Position numbers and translations under genes: made by a program. The notes beneath the pieces were generated by a model. It had not been told where the DNA came from, searched no databases, and worked only from the letters and a program-made list of their open reading frames with translations. Positions 9,308 to 18,258 of a stretch of 64,000 nucleotides of DNA are shown piece after piece. Positions within the stretch are counted from its first letter, which is position 1; each line of letters opens with the position of its first letter. The DNA lies in NCBI GenBank assembly GCA_040005635.1, contig JBDTYM010000004.1, positions 1 to 64,000 on the forward strand. Direction: 5' to 3'. The DNA is from Dokdonella_A sp040005635. Its GTDB lineage: Bacteria; Pseudomonadota; Gammaproteobacteria; Xanthomonadales; Rhodanobacteraceae.

Positions 9308-9640
9308 TCAGGCGGCCTTGAGCGTGCCCTTCGGCAACACGGCGGAAATCGCCTGCTTCTGCAGCTTGACGCTCACGTTCGGCGCGATTTCGAGCACGAC
9401 GAACTGGTCGGCGATGTCCTCGATGCGGCCGAGCAGGCCGCCATTGGTGAGCACCTCGTCGCCCTTCGCCAGCGCGGCGATCATCGTTCGGGCTTCCTTG
9501 GCGCGCTTCATCTGCGGGCGGATCAGCATGAAATAGAAGATGCCGAACAGGACGACCAGCGGCAGGAACGAGATCAGCGGATTCGGCGCTGCGCCTGGGG
9601 CAGCCGCCTGCGCGTAAGCATTGGCGATGAAAAAATCCAT
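9308..9640 (-). CDS. yajC: Preprotein translocase accessory subunit YajC
   Basis: Small single-pass inner-membrane protein (110 residues) that co-purifies with SecDF. One transmembrane helix (PLISFLPLVVLFGIFYFMLIRPQMKR, given here in two parts as residues about 21-46) is followed by a short cytoplasmic domain with the typical GDEVLTNGGLLGRIEDI segment. Position between tgt and secD is canonical. A second ATG-containing frame overlapping upstream is a shadow. Expected to be cotranscribed with the neighbouring genes. Confidence 0.96.
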   Translation of the reverse strand: MDFFIANAYAQAAAPGAAPNPLISFLPLVVLFGIFYFMLIRPQMKRAKEARTMIAALAKGDEVLTNGGLLGRIEDIADQFVVLEIAPNVSVKLQKQAISAVLPKGTLKAA

Positions 9641-9700
9641 GGTTTCTCCAGCGTATACGGCGGCCGGCGCGAACGTCGGGCCGGTCGAAAAGGTCGCGGA

Positions 9701-10858
9701 TTATGCCATACGCCCGCCCGCATCGCCCTCCTCTTCGTTTTCGGCGGTCGGCTGCGCAGCGCGCTGCACGTAAAACTCCGCGACGAAGGCGTCCAGACAA
9801 CCGCCCGCGATCGCCTCGCGCAGACCGCGCATGAGTTCCTGGTAGTAGTGCAGATTGTGGATCGTCGCCAATTGCGGCCCGAGCATCTCGCCACAACGGT
9901 CCAGGTGGCGCAGGTAGGCGCGGCTGAAGCCGGAGCGACAGGTGTAGCAGGTGCACGATTCGTCGAGCGGACGCGTATCGCGCTCGTACTTCGCATTGCG
10001 GATGCGCAGCACGCCATGGCGCGTGAACAGATGCGCATTGCGCGCATTGCGGGTCGGCATCACGCAGTCGAACATGTCGATGCCGCGGCGTACCGCCTCG
10101 ACGATATCCTCGGGACGCCCGACGCCCATCAGGTAACGTGGTCGATCGCGCGGCAGCAAGGGCTCGACCGATTCCAGCGTCGCATTGCGTTCGTGTTCCG
10201 GCTCGCCGACCGCAAGGCCGCCAATGGCGTAGCCGTCGAAGCCCATCTCGATCAACGCGTCGGCCGAGCGTTTGCGCAAGTCGGGATAGACACCACCCTG
10301 CACGATGCCGAACAACGCATTCGGATTGGCGCGCTCGTCGAACGCGCGGCGCGAACGCGCGGCCCAGCGCAGCGAAAGCTCCATCGAATCACGCGCCTGC
10401 TGCGGCGTCGCCGGGTACGGCGTGCATTCGTCGAAAATCATCGCGATATCGGAATCGAGCCCCTGCTGGATGCGCATCGACTCTTCCGGACTCAGAAACA
10501 CCTTCGAGCCGTCGACCGGCGAAGCGAACGTGACGCCCTCCTCGGTGATCTTGCGCTTGTGCGCAAGGCTGAACACCTGGAAGCCGCCAGAATCGGTCAG
10601 GATGGGTTTGCTCCAGCCGATGAAGCGATGCAGGCCGCCGAACTCGCCGATCACGTCGAGGCCGGGGCGCAGGAACAGGTGAAACGTGTTGCCGAGGATG
10701 ATCTCGGCGCCGACGTCGACGAGGTCGCGCGGCGTCATCGCCTTGACCGAACCATAGGTGCCGACCGGCATGAACGCCGGCGTCTCGATGGTGCCGCGCG
10801 GAAACGAGAGGCGGCCGCGGCGCGCGCGCTGGTCGGTGGCGAGGAGTTGGAAGTGCAT
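9701..10858 (-). CDS. tgt: tRNA-guanine transglycosylase (queuine tRNA-ribosyltransferase)
   Basis: Exchanges guanine 34 for the queuosine precursor preQ1 in tRNAs for Tyr, His, Asn and Asp. The protein has 385 residues. The substrate-binding aspartate lies in LTDSGGFQVFSLA (about residue 90), a second key region is GYAIGGLAVGE, the nucleophile region is FDCVMPTRNARN, and the zinc site is CTCYTCRSGF with a downstream His in AYLRHLDRC. All catalytic and zinc residues are present. It is 89 bases downstream of queA, the next enzyme in the pathway, and upstream of yajC. Confidence 0.97.
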   Translation of the reverse strand: MHFQLLATDQRARRGRLSFPRGTIETPAFMPVGTYGSVKAMTPRDLVDVGAEIILGNTFHLFLRPGLDVIGEFGGLHRFIGWSKPILTDSGGFQVFSLAHKRKITEEGVTFASPVDGSKVFLSPEESMRIQQGLDSDIAMIFDECTPYPATPQQARDSMELSLRWAARSRRAFDERANPNALFGIVQGGVYPDLRKRSADALIEMGFDGYAIGGLAVGEPEHERNATLESVEPLLPRDRPRYLMGVGRPEDIVEAVRRGIDMFDCVMPTRNARNAHLFTRHGVLRIRNAKYERDTRPLDESCTCYTCRSGFSRAYLRHLDRCGEMLGPQLATIHNLHYYQELMRGLREAIAGGCLDAFVAEFYVQRAAQPTAENEEEGDAGGRMA

Positions 10859-10947
10859 TGCGAGGGAATGGGAAATGGGGAAGGGGAGTGGCGCAGACTC
10901 AGCTCATGTCGTTTGGGCGAACGCCGAGAGGATGAGGAAGCTGGTCG

Positions 10948-11988
10948 TCACCTCGGTTCGTGCGCCTGAGGCCAGATCAGCATGGCATCGCCGTACGAGA
11001 AAAACCGATAGCGCTGTTCCACCGCATGCCGATAAGCGTCGAGGATCAGCTCGCGCCCGGCGAACGCGGACACCAACATCAGCAAGGTCGATTCCGGCAG
11101 ATGGAAGTTCGTAATCAACGCATCGACACTCGTGATGCGATAGCCCGGAAAGATGAAGATCTGCGTCTCGCCGGCGAACGGCTGCAACACGCCGCCACGC
11201 AGCGACGATTCAAGCGAGCGTACGACGGTCGTACCGACCGCGATCACGCGACCGCCGTTCGCGCGCGTGCGACGGATCTTCTCGACGAGCTCGGCACCGA
11301 CATTCAACCATTCGCGATGCATCGCGTGATCTTCGAGCCGCTCGGCGCGCACCGGCTGAAACGTGCCGGCGCCGACGTGCAGGGTCACATAGCCGCAATC
11401 CACGCCGCGTTCGCGCAGTGCGCGCAGCAGCGCTTCGTCGAAATGCAGGCCGGCCGTCGGCGCCGCAACCGCGCCGGATTCGCGCGCGAACACGGTCTGA
11501 TAACGCTCGTTGTCGGCGGCATCCACATCGCGCGCGATGTAGGGCGGCAACGGCATGCGACCGAGTCGCAACAACAGTTTTTCCAGCGCTTCGGTCGCCT
11601 CGAAACGCAGCAGAAAGAACTCGCCCTCGCGGCCGAGCACGGTCACCTCGCTGCCGTCCTGCAGAATGATGCGTCCGCCGATTTTCGGCTTCTTGCTGAC
11701 GCCGAGCTGCGCGCGCGCTTCGTGCGCGCCGGTCACGCGTTCGATCAGGATCTCGACCGCGCCGCCGCTCTGCTTGCGCCCGAACAATCTTGCCGGCAGC
11801 ACGCGCGTGTCATTGAACACCAGCAAGTCGCCTTTGCGCAGCAGCGAAGTGAGGTCACCGAAGCGGCGATCCTCGAACTGCCGCGCCAGCGCATCGACGA
11901 TCAGCAGTCGGCTCGCCGAACGCTGCGCCAGCGGCGTCTGCGCGATCAACTCTTGCGGCAGGTCGAAATGGAAATCGGACTTCTTCAA
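10948..11988 (-). CDS. queA: S-adenosylmethionine:tRNA ribosyltransferase-isomerase
   Basis: Transfers and isomerises the ribosyl part of S-adenosylmethionine onto preQ1-tRNA to give epoxyqueuosine. It has 346 residues with family signatures: FHFDLPQELIAQTPLAQR at the start, FNDTRVLPARLFG, APTAGLHFD in the active-site region, CGYVTLHVGAGTFQPVR, and GGRVIAVGTTVVRSLE. The C-terminal FHLPESTLLMLVSAFAG motif is intact. It is the promoter-proximal gene of the queA-tgt-yajC-secDF operon; the 149 bases upstream separate it from the response-regulator gene on the same strand. Confidence 0.97.
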   Translation of the reverse strand: MKKSDFHFDLPQELIAQTPLAQRSASRLLIVDALARQFEDRRFGDLTSLLRKGDLLVFNDTRVLPARLFGRKQSGGAVEILIERVTGAHEARAQLGVSKKPKIGGRIILQDGSEVTVLGREGEFFLLRFEATEALEKLLLRLGRMPLPPYIARDVDAADNERYQTVFARESGAVAAPTAGLHFDEALLRALRERGVDCGYVTLHVGAGTFQPVRAERLEDHAMHREWLNVGAELVEKIRRTRANGGRVIAVGTTVVRSLESSLRGGVLQPFAGETQIFIFPGYRITSVDALITNFHLPESTLLMLVSAFAGRELILDAYRHAVEQRYRFFSYGDAMLIWPQAHEPR

Positions 11989-12137
11989 GCGGCAGCGGCA
12001 ACACGAACGGGGCGCGCATTGTAGGCCAATGTGCCGCGCACCCTGCTCTTTCTTCAGTCAGCCGGTTGGCCGCAGTCTTCAACAGCCGCTGCGATCAGAC
12101 ATCTGCTGAGCACCCAGATGCTGCCGCGCAGCGCGGG

Positions 12138-12740
12138 TCAAAGCCATCCCTTCTGCCGCGCCAGGCGATACGCTTCGATGCGATTGCCGACACCGAGCTT
12201 GCCGATCGCCTCGGACAGATAGTTGCGCACGGTGCCGTGCGAAAGATGCAGGCGCTCGGCGATATCGCCGGCCGACAAACCTTCGCCAGCGAAGCGCAGT
12301 ACCTGACGTTCGCGATCGTTCAATGGATCGGCTTCCGACCATGCCTCGAGCGCGAGTTGCGGATCGATCGCACGGCCACCGCGATGCACCGTGCGCAGCG
12401 CGTCGGCCAGCTGTTCGGCCGGCGCGTCCTTCAGCAGATAGCCGCCGACTCCGGCATCGAGCGCTCGACGCAGGAATCCGGCGCGCGCAAACGTCGTCAC
12501 GATGACGACCTTGCACGGCAGCTCGTGGCGCTGCACACGCTGGGCGAGTTCGAGCCCGGTCAGGCCAGGCATCTCGATATCGGTCACGAGCAGGTCGGGC
12601 TTGAGCTGCTGCAGCAGGCGCCAGGCCTCTTCGCCATCGGCGGCGCTGCCGGCGACCTCGATGTCGGCGTCGAGGCCGAGCAGCGCCGACAGCGCGCCGC
12701 GCACCATCGCCTGGTCTTCGGCAAGCAGGACACGAATCAC
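12138..12740 (-). CDS. NarL/LuxR-family response regulator
   Basis: DNA-binding response regulator of 200 residues that probably controls the neighbouring ABC exporter. The receiver domain has acidic residues at 8-9, phospho-acceptor Asp54 in LVTDIEMPG, the conserved Thr in VIVTTF and Lys in YLLKDAP. The C-terminal helix-turn-helix (LNDRERQVLRFAGEGLS then GDIAERLHLSHGTVRNYL) is of GerE/LuxR type. The start is taken as GTG at 12740, which puts residue VIRVLLAEDQ at the beginning as in homologues; an upstream ATG at 12872 would add 44 atypical residues. It lies 175 bases behind its likely kinase partner. Confidence 0.9.
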   Translation of the reverse strand: MIRVLLAEDQAMVRGALSALLGLDADIEVAGSAADGEEAWRLLQQLKPDLLVTDIEMPGLTGLELAQRVQRHELPCKVVIVTTFARAGFLRRALDAGVGGYLLKDAPAEQLADALRTVHRGGRAIDPQLALEAWSEADPLNDRERQVLRFAGEGLSAGDIAERLHLSHGTVRNYLSEAIGKLGVGNRIEAYRLARQKGWL

Positions 12741-12915
12741 GGACCGGACCCCTGCTGCGGAAACGGCGGACGCCGTCGCGGCGAACTCTAGCAAGTAGAT
12801 GCGCCGGCGAGTTGTCGCGCGCTTCGCCGCGGTCGCATCCCCACTCTTTCGGCCAGGCGGCCAATAAAGCATCGGCAGCGCGAAAGCATCCGACCGTCAC
12901 GTACTGGCGGCGACA

Positions 12916-14082
12916 TCATGGCAGCACGACGCCGAGCGGCACACCCGCTTCGTCGAAGGAGATTTTCGGAAGCGGCACGATCGCTTGCAGACGCGTGCCG
13001 CCGCCGCGCTCGGACTGGATGTCGAGCCGGCCGCCAAGCCCGCGCAGGCGCTCGCGCATGCCGGTCAGTCCATTGCCGGGCTCGATCGCGCCGCCGCGAC
13101 CGTCGTCCTCGATCACGAGGCAGACCTGGCCATCGAGCGCTTTCAATTCGACGCGCGCATGTGCCGCATAGGCATGGCGCTGGATGTTCGTGACTGCCTC
13201 TCGCACGGTCAGCGCGAGCACGGTTTCGATGGTGGCTGGAAGCGCGATGTCACCGCGCCAGTAGTCGAGCCGCACATCAATCGACTCGAGCAGCAGCCTT
13301 GCCGAGGCCAGTTCGGCCGCAAGCCCGGCCGCGCGTATGCCGCTGACGGCTCGTCGCACCTGGCCGAGTGCGTCGCGCGCGACGCGTTCGACCTCGGCGA
13401 TCTCGCGCCGCGCTGCCGGCGGATCGCGATCGAACAGTTTCGCCGCCAGCTCGGACTTCAGCGTGATCAGCGACAGCGTATGGCCGAGCAGGTCGTGCAG
13501 ATCGCGGCCGATGCGCTCGCGCTCGGCGAGTCCGGCGAGACGACGTACTTCGTCATGACTGAGTTTCAGCTCGGCCTGCCGCAGGCGCTTCTCGCGATGG
13601 AAATGATTCGCTGCCGAGATGGCGATCGAGACGACGGCCGTAATGGCGACGGTCAGCGCGGCGTAACGCAACGGCAGTCCGAGCGCGAGCAACTCGACCG
13701 CGTACAACGCAAGACCGCCGGCGATCAGCAGGATCGTCGTACGCAACGCAATCCCTGCGAATGGCAGGAACACGGCGGCATAGATCAGATAGGTGTTCGC
13801 ACTGGTATTGAACGGCGTCAGTGCGAAGCCGATCGCCGCGATCGCGGCGGCATGCGCGAGCAGTCTCCAGCCATGTTGGCGATAGGTGCGGAAGAACATC
13901 GGCAGGAACAGCGCGATGCTGAGCAGGGTCGCCGGCAACCACACGCGCAGCGGCTCGTCGGCCCAGTTCATGAACAGGAACAACAGATACAGCAGGCTCC
14001 ACAGCGGCGTCCAACCCAGCTCGTCGGACCAAGGCGAGAAGCTCGCGCGAAGTCGCTTCAAGTGCGGCTGCAGATCGATCAC
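12916..14082 (-). CDS. Sensor histidine kinase, DesK/HisKA_3 type
   Basis: Membrane-bound histidine kinase of 388 residues. The first 160 residues contain about six hydrophobic helices without a sizeable periplasmic domain, suggesting the signal is sensed in or at the membrane, as for DesK. The dimerisation/phosphoacceptor segment RERIGRDLHDLLGHTLSL contains His196. ATPase motifs are visible in TVREAVTNIQRHA (N box), VIEDDGRGG and GNGLTGMRERL (G boxes). Its GTG start overlaps the stop of the upstream 46-residue gene (GTGA), implying translational coupling. Together with the regulator at 12138 it forms a two-component system attached to an ABC-2 exporter. Confidence 0.92.
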   Translation of the reverse strand: MIDLQPHLKRLRASFSPWSDELGWTPLWSLLYLLFLFMNWADEPLRVWLPATLLSIALFLPMFFRTYRQHGWRLLAHAAAIAAIGFALTPFNTSANTYLIYAAVFLPFAGIALRTTILLIAGGLALYAVELLALGLPLRYAALTVAITAVVSIAISAANHFHREKRLRQAELKLSHDEVRRLAGLAERERIGRDLHDLLGHTLSLITLKSELAAKLFDRDPPAARREIAEVERVARDALGQVRRAVSGIRAAGLAAELASARLLLESIDVRLDYWRGDIALPATIETVLALTVREAVTNIQRHAYAAHARVELKALDGQVCLVIEDDGRGGAIEPGNGLTGMRERLRGLGGRLDIQSERGGGTRLQAIVPLPKISFDEAGVPLGVVLP

Positions 14083-14219
14083 GGCGTGTTCGCCCGAATG
14101 GCGGAAATATCGCGAAAATCATACGCTGGCGGCGGGCCCGGCGTCGCATGCAGCGTTGCCCAGGCGAGCAGCAACAGCCACGCCGCCAGCAGGATTGAAC
14201 GCCAATAGAGAGTACGCAT
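14079..14219 (-). CDS. 46-residue single-pass membrane protein
   Basis: A small gene between the ABC permease and the kinase. The product starts MRTLYWRSILLAAWLLLLAW, so residues 8-23 form one transmembrane helix, followed by a short polar tail ending AIRANTP. A GAGGG motif lies a few bases upstream of the ATG, and the stop overlaps the kinase start by one base of a GTGA junction. Sixteen bases separate it from the permease stop. Position and coupling suggest a real gene, perhaps an accessory or sensing subunit of the transporter-kinase module; no family is recognised. Confidence 0.6.
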   Translation of the reverse strand: MRTLYWRSILLAAWLLLLAWATLHATPGPPPAYDFRDISAIRANTP

Positions 14220-14235
14220 GAGGCCCTCGCCGTCG

Positions 14236-15006
14236 TCAGACGCTGCGCGCCAGCGCATGCCGCGCGACGGCGAAGCAGATTGTGGTGAACACGAACAGGA
14301 AGCCGAGATGAAACGCGATCGCCCCCTCGTAGTCGCGGCCGCTCGCCGCCAGCGCCAGTTGTGCAAGATGGAACGACGGCCACAACGGCGCCAGCCGATG
14401 CACGAAATCGGGCAGCATCGACAACGGCATCCAGAGGCCGGACAGGAAAGCCATCGGCAGGTAGACGACATTGACGATCGCCGGCGCCGCCGCTGCGCTG
14501 ACGCGACTGCCGATCAGCAAGCCGAGCGCGCAAAACGGCAGCACGCCGAGCACTGCGACCAAGCCGAGCAACCACCACGCCGACGCGGCGAGCCGTACAC
14601 CACCGAAACCGAGAGCGAGCGATGCCAGCAACAGATAGATGATCGTTGCGAACGACATCGCCATCACCATTTTCGCCACCAGATAAGCGCCAGCCGGCAT
14701 CGGCAGGGCGCGTCTGAGCGTCAACCAGCCGCGTTCGCGATCCAGCGCTACCGACACACCAAATCCGAACAGCCCCGGCGCCATCACCCCGAAGATGCTG
14801 TAACTCGCGAACAGGTAGGACGCGGCAGCGCCGTTGCCGCGATTGAGCATCAGCGCGAACAGCACATAGAACAAGGGCGGAAACAGCAGGGTCGGCAGCG
14901 CGAACGACGGCGTGCGCAGCAGGCGCAGGAATTCGTGCTTGGCTTCGAGCCGATAGCAGCGCGGCAGCGAAACCCGCGGCCCTTCCAATAGCAGGGTATT
15001 CATCAC
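14236..15006 (-). CDS. ABC-2 type transporter permease
   Basis: Membrane subunit (256 residues) of an ABC exporter paired with the ATPase at 15003. Six hydrophobic helices are apparent: the first follows LRTPSFALPTLLFPPLFYVL, and the typical ABC-2 segment VYLPMAFLSGLWMPLSMLP occurs between helices five and six. Such permeases in small operons with a DesK-type pair usually export lipids, antibiotics or bacteriocins. Its ATG overlaps the ATPase stop by four bases (ATGA). The substrate cannot be inferred from sequence. Confidence 0.9.
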   Translation of the reverse strand: MMNTLLLEGPRVSLPRCYRLEAKHEFLRLLRTPSFALPTLLFPPLFYVLFALMLNRGNGAAASYLFASYSIFGVMAPGLFGFGVSVALDRERGWLTLRRALPMPAGAYLVAKMVMAMSFATIIYLLLASLALGFGGVRLAASAWWLLGLVAVLGVLPFCALGLLIGSRVSAAAAPAIVNVVYLPMAFLSGLWMPLSMLPDFVHRLAPLWPSFHLAQLALAASGRDYEGAIAFHLGFLFVFTTICFAVARHALARSV

Positions 15007-15902
15007 GCAGCCTCGCGGGTGATTTCGACGAACGCATCGGCGAGGCCGGCACGTTGTACTTCGAGTTCGCTCAAGCCGGTGTCCTCGAACAGCAACTGGC
15101 GCACGACCGCCTCGGCGGCGTCGGTGACGATCTCGATGCGCTCGCCGTCACGGCAGACGCTGCGAACTTCGGACCATGCACCAATCGTTTCGGCAGCCAG
15201 CGCGGTGACGCAGCGGATACGACGCTGCGCGACGCGAGCGCGGATCTGGCGCACGCTGCCTTCGGCCACGACGCGACCTTGCGCGAGCACGACGACGCGA
15301 TCGGCGAGTGCGTCGGCCTCCTCCAGATAGTGTGTGGTCAGCACGACCGCGCAGCCGGCCGCGACGAGCTGGCGAATCGTCTGCCACAGCGACGCGCGCG
15401 CTTCGATGTCGAGACCCACGGTCGGTTCGTCGAGGAACAGCAATTGCGGACGCCCGCAGATCGCCAGCGCGAACTGCACGCGGCGCTGCTGGCCACCGGA
15501 AAGCTGGCCGTAGCGGCGTTCGAGCAAACCATCGAGACCGGCCAGTTGCACGCATTCCGCGACGCTGCGCGGCTCGGGGTAGCTGCTGCGCGTCTGTGCG
15601 AGCAACTCGCCAACCTTCAAGGTCTCCGGCACGCCGGCACTCTGCAGCATCACGCCGATCTTGCGGCGCTCGGCGAGCGCATGCGGCGATCCGCCGAACA
15701 ATCGCGCCTGACCACTATCCGGCTCGATCAGGCCGAGACACAGGCCGATCGCGGTGCTCTTGCCGGCACCATTCGGCCCCAGCAGGGCGAGCAGTTCGCC
15801 ATGACGCACGGTGAGATCCACCCGATCCAGCGCATTGACCGGACCATAACGTTTGCAAACATGGGTCAGCGTGGCCGGATGCAAGGATGCAGATCGGGAC
15901 AT
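15003..15902 (-). CDS. ABC transporter ATP-binding protein
   Basis: ATPase subunit of 299 residues, first gene of a five-gene operon (ATPase, permease, 46-residue peptide, kinase, regulator). Walker A is LLGPNGAGKST, the signature is QLSGGQQRRVQFALA, Walker B is LLFLDEPTVGLD, and the H-loop is VVLTTHYLEEADALAD. The C-terminal 80 residues are the extension typical of CcmA/DrrA-type exporters. The start at 15902 (MSRSASLHP) is chosen because GGAGAG lies eight bases upstream; an in-frame ATG 78 bases further upstream lacks this. The operon diverges from the aminotransferase gene at 16149. Confidence 0.94.
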   Translation of the reverse strand: MSRSASLHPATLTHVCKRYGPVNALDRVDLTVRHGELLALLGPNGAGKSTAIGLCLGLIEPDSGQARLFGGSPHALAERRKIGVMLQSAGVPETLKVGELLAQTRSSYPEPRSVAECVQLAGLDGLLERRYGQLSGGQQRRVQFALAICGRPQLLFLDEPTVGLDIEARASLWQTIRQLVAAGCAVVLTTHYLEEADALADRVVVLAQGRVVAEGSVRQIRARVAQRRIRCVTALAAETIGAWSEVRSVCRDGERIEIVTDAAEAVVRQLLFEDTGLSELEVQRAGLADAFVEITREAA

Positions 15903-16046
15903 GAAACACTCTCCGGTAGTCATCTGGGGAGCGACTCTAGACGCACGCAGACAGCCGCCCCAGAGGGCGGCGTCAGCCATCGCGGGTGACGGATGTCACC
16001 CAGCCCGGCAAGCCGGCCCGGGGTACCGCCGCCCGGACCGCTGTGT

Positions 16047-16052
16047 TAAAAT
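16047..16052 (+). promoter_or_regulatory. Possible -10 element for the class III aminotransferase
   Basis: TAAAAT stands out in otherwise GC-rich sequence about 45 bases before the leader hairpin. No convincing -35 is seen, so the assignment is tentative. Confidence 0.35.
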
Positions 16053-16095
16053 GGCGACTTGTCATTTTTTCCATTCCAATCAAGGATTAAAGCGG

Positions 16096-16127
16096 ACGTG
16101 CCCGCCCCCTCCATGGGGCGGGCACGT
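16096..16127 (+). promoter_or_regulatory. 13-bp perfect stem-loop in the leader of the aminotransferase gene
   Basis: Arms acgtgcccgcccc (16096-16108) and ggggcgggcacgt (16115-16127) are exact reverse complements with a six-base loop. The stem ends 21 bases before the ATG at 16149 and is not followed by a U-run, so it is not a normal terminator. It may be an mRNA structure that affects translation or stability, or a dyad operator. Confidence 0.7.
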
Positions 16128-16148
16128 GTCGTTTCCCGCGAGGCTCCG

Positions 16149-17657
16149 ATGAATCCGATGCTGGCCAAACTGAAAGAGATGCGCGAGTTCGATGGCGAAT
16201 TGCGCACGCGCGGCCTGGCCGACGAGGTGATCGAACGCTTCACCCAGCATGACAAGGCGCTGGTCGAGGCGATCGATGAGGGCTATGCGGCGCATCTCGC
16301 GCTGCGTTCGTGCATGCCGGAGTTCCTGCATCTGGACGAATCCGAGCAGATCACGCAGGCGCAAGCCGACTTCATCAATTTCTATCCCGAGGACGGCATC
16401 AATCCGTATGTCGCGCTGGCCGCGCACGGGCCGTGGCTGGTCACGCTGAAAGGTGCGGTGATCTACGACGCCGGCGGTTACGGCATGCTCGGTTTCGGTC
16501 ATGCACCGAAGAATCTGCTGAAGATCATGGCGCGCCCGCAGGTGATGGCGAACGTGATGACGCCAAACCTGTCGCAGCTGAAATTCGGCAAGCTGCTCAA
16601 GCGCGAAATCGGTCAGACCCGCGGCGGCTGCCCGTATGCGAAGTTCATGTGCCTCAACTCCGGCTCGGAATCGGTCTCGCTGGCCGCGCGTATCGTCGAC
16701 GTCAATGCGAAGCTGATGACCGATCCCGGCGCTCGCCATGCCGGCCGTGCGATCAAGCGCGTTGCGGTCAAGGGCGCATTCCATGGCCGTACTGAAAAGC
16801 CGGCATTGTTCTCCGATTCCTCGCGCCGACCGTACGAGCAGTATCTGGCCAGCTTCCGCAACGAGCACAGCCTGATCACGGTCGAGGCGTACAGCGTCGA
16901 GCAGCTCAAGCAGATCTTTGCCGACGCCGACAAGAACAATTGGTTCATCGAGGCGGTCTTCATCGAACCGGTAATGGGCGAAGGCGACCCCGGCCGCTCG
17001 GTCACGCCGGAGTTCTACGGCGCGGCACGCGAGCTGACCAAGGCGCATGGCAGCCTGCTGCTGATCGATTCGATCCAGGCCGGCATCCGCGCGCACGGCG
17101 TGCTGTCGATCGTCGACTACCCAGGCTTCGAAACGCTCGAAGCGCCCGACATGGAAACCTATTCGAAGGCGCTCAACGCTGGCCAGTATCCGCTGTCGGT
17201 GCTCGCAGTGACCGCGCGCACGGCCGAGCTCTACCGGAAGGGCATCTACGGCAACACGATGACGGCGAATCCGCGCGCACTCGACATCGGCTGCGCCGTG
17301 CTTGCGGCGCTGACGCCGGAGTTGCGCGAGAACATCCGCCTGCGTGGCAAGGAGTTCCTCGCCAAGCTCAACAAGCTCAAGGCCGAGTTGCCGAGCTTCA
17401 TCACCAAGGTGCAGGGCACCGGCCTGCTGTTCTCGTGCGAGCTGGCGCCGGAATTCCGCTGCTACGGCGCGGACAGCACCGAAGAGTGGCTGCGCGAACA
17501 GGGGTACGGCGTGATCCATGGCGGTGCGAATTCGCTGCGCTTCACGCCGCATTTCTCGATCACGGCCGACGAAGCGGACCTGCTCGTCGAGGGCGTGCGC
17601 CGCGCATTGCTGGAAGGACCGCGCAAGAGCGGTGTCGTCCACGCCGCCGCAGCCTGA
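16149..17657 (+). CDS. Class III PLP-dependent aminotransferase, long form
   Basis: Aminotransferase of fold type I, 502 residues, longer than the usual 420-460. PLP-binding features are visible: CLNSGSESVSLAARI (phosphate-binding region), KGAFHGRTEKPAL, the Asp in SLLLIDSIQAGIRAHG that contacts the pyridine nitrogen, and the probable Schiff-base Lys in ETYSKALNAGQYPLS. The sequence VQGTGLLFSCELAPE matches the usual C-terminal domain. The substrate cannot be assigned. Start ATG 16149 (MNPMLAKLKEM) follows GAGG; upstream codons in frame run through the leader hairpin and are unlikely to be translated. A second class III aminotransferase at 57653 is only distantly similar. Confidence 0.88.
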   Translation: MNPMLAKLKEMREFDGELRTRGLADEVIERFTQHDKALVEAIDEGYAAHLALRSCMPEFLHLDESEQITQAQADFINFYPEDGINPYVALAAHGPWLVTLKGAVIYDAGGYGMLGFGHAPKNLLKIMARPQVMANVMTPNLSQLKFGKLLKREIGQTRGGCPYAKFMCLNSGSESVSLAARIVDVNAKLMTDPGARHAGRAIKRVAVKGAFHGRTEKPALFSDSSRRPYEQYLASFRNEHSLITVEAYSVEQLKQIFADADKNNWFIEAVFIEPVMGEGDPGRSVTPEFYGAARELTKAHGSLLLIDSIQAGIRAHGVLSIVDYPGFETLEAPDMETYSKALNAGQYPLSVLAVTARTAELYRKGIYGNTMTANPRALDIGCAVLAALTPELRENIRLRGKEFLAKLNKLKAELPSFITKVQGTGLLFSCELAPEFRCYGADSTEEWLREQGYGVIHGGANSLRFTPHFSITADEADLLVEGVRRALLEGPRKSGVVHAAAA

Positions 17658-17887
17658 ATCGCCAGGACAGTCCCGGCGCCCATTCACGGCGCGCCGGTCT
17701 ACGCCGTTCAACTGCGATTCCCGCGGCAATTTCCTACGCGCGATCCGCCGAACTCGTCGGCTGAATCGCGCGCAACGCCTGCGTTGGAATCCCCTACCCG
17801 CCTCTCCCGTTTCGCAGTCGCAGGCGTAGACTGCGCCGCACCGATGCCAGGGCGGCAGCGGACACACACTTGGAGAGGAGTTTCGTC

Positions 17888-18229
17888 ATGCAGTTGAAGA
17901 CGACGTTTTCGTTGGCTCTGGCAGTTGCGCTGGCGTTCGGCTCAAGCGGTGCTTTCGCAGCGGATGCCAAACCGCTGACCGCGCAGCAGCAGAAAATGAA
18001 GGATTGCAATGCGGACGCAAAAACCAAGGCGCTCGCGGGCGCCGATCGCAAGGCATTCATGAAGACCTGCCTGAGCGGTTCCAGCGCGACGGCAGCCGCA
18101 CCGGCAGCGAAGGAAACGCAGCAGGAAAAGATGAAGAGCTGCAATGCCGATGCCAAAACGAAGAAGCTGGCCGGCGACGCGCGCAAGACCTACATGAGCA
18201 CGTGCCTCAGCGGCAGCGCCGCGCACTGA
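17888..18229 (+). CDS. PsiF repeat-containing periplasmic protein
   Basis: Small secreted protein of 113 residues. Residues 1-24 are a signal peptide ending GAFAADA. Two copies of the PsiF repeat follow (QQQKMKDCNADAKTKALAG and QEKMKSCNADAKTKKLAGD), each with two cysteines (KDCN, KTCL; KSCN, STCL) spaced as in phosphate-starvation-inducible PsiF of Escherichia coli. Function of PsiF is unknown. A GGAGAGGAG ribosome-binding site precedes the ATG at 17888. The gene stands alone and is closed by a strong terminator at 18259. Confidence 0.88.
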   Translation: MQLKTTFSLALAVALAFGSSGAFAADAKPLTAQQQKMKDCNADAKTKALAGADRKAFMKTCLSGSSATAAAPAAKETQQEKMKSCNADAKTKKLAGDARKTYMSTCLSGSAAH

Positions 18230-18258
18230 TTCGCGACGTGAATCACGCAAGTTGAAAC

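Noticed and set aside
6532..9321. A 929-codon open frame on the plus strand opposite secD and secF
   Set aside because: It is the antisense shadow of high-GC genes; the product is rich in Arg, His, Asp and Val with no domains, while the minus strand encodes clear SecD and SecF.
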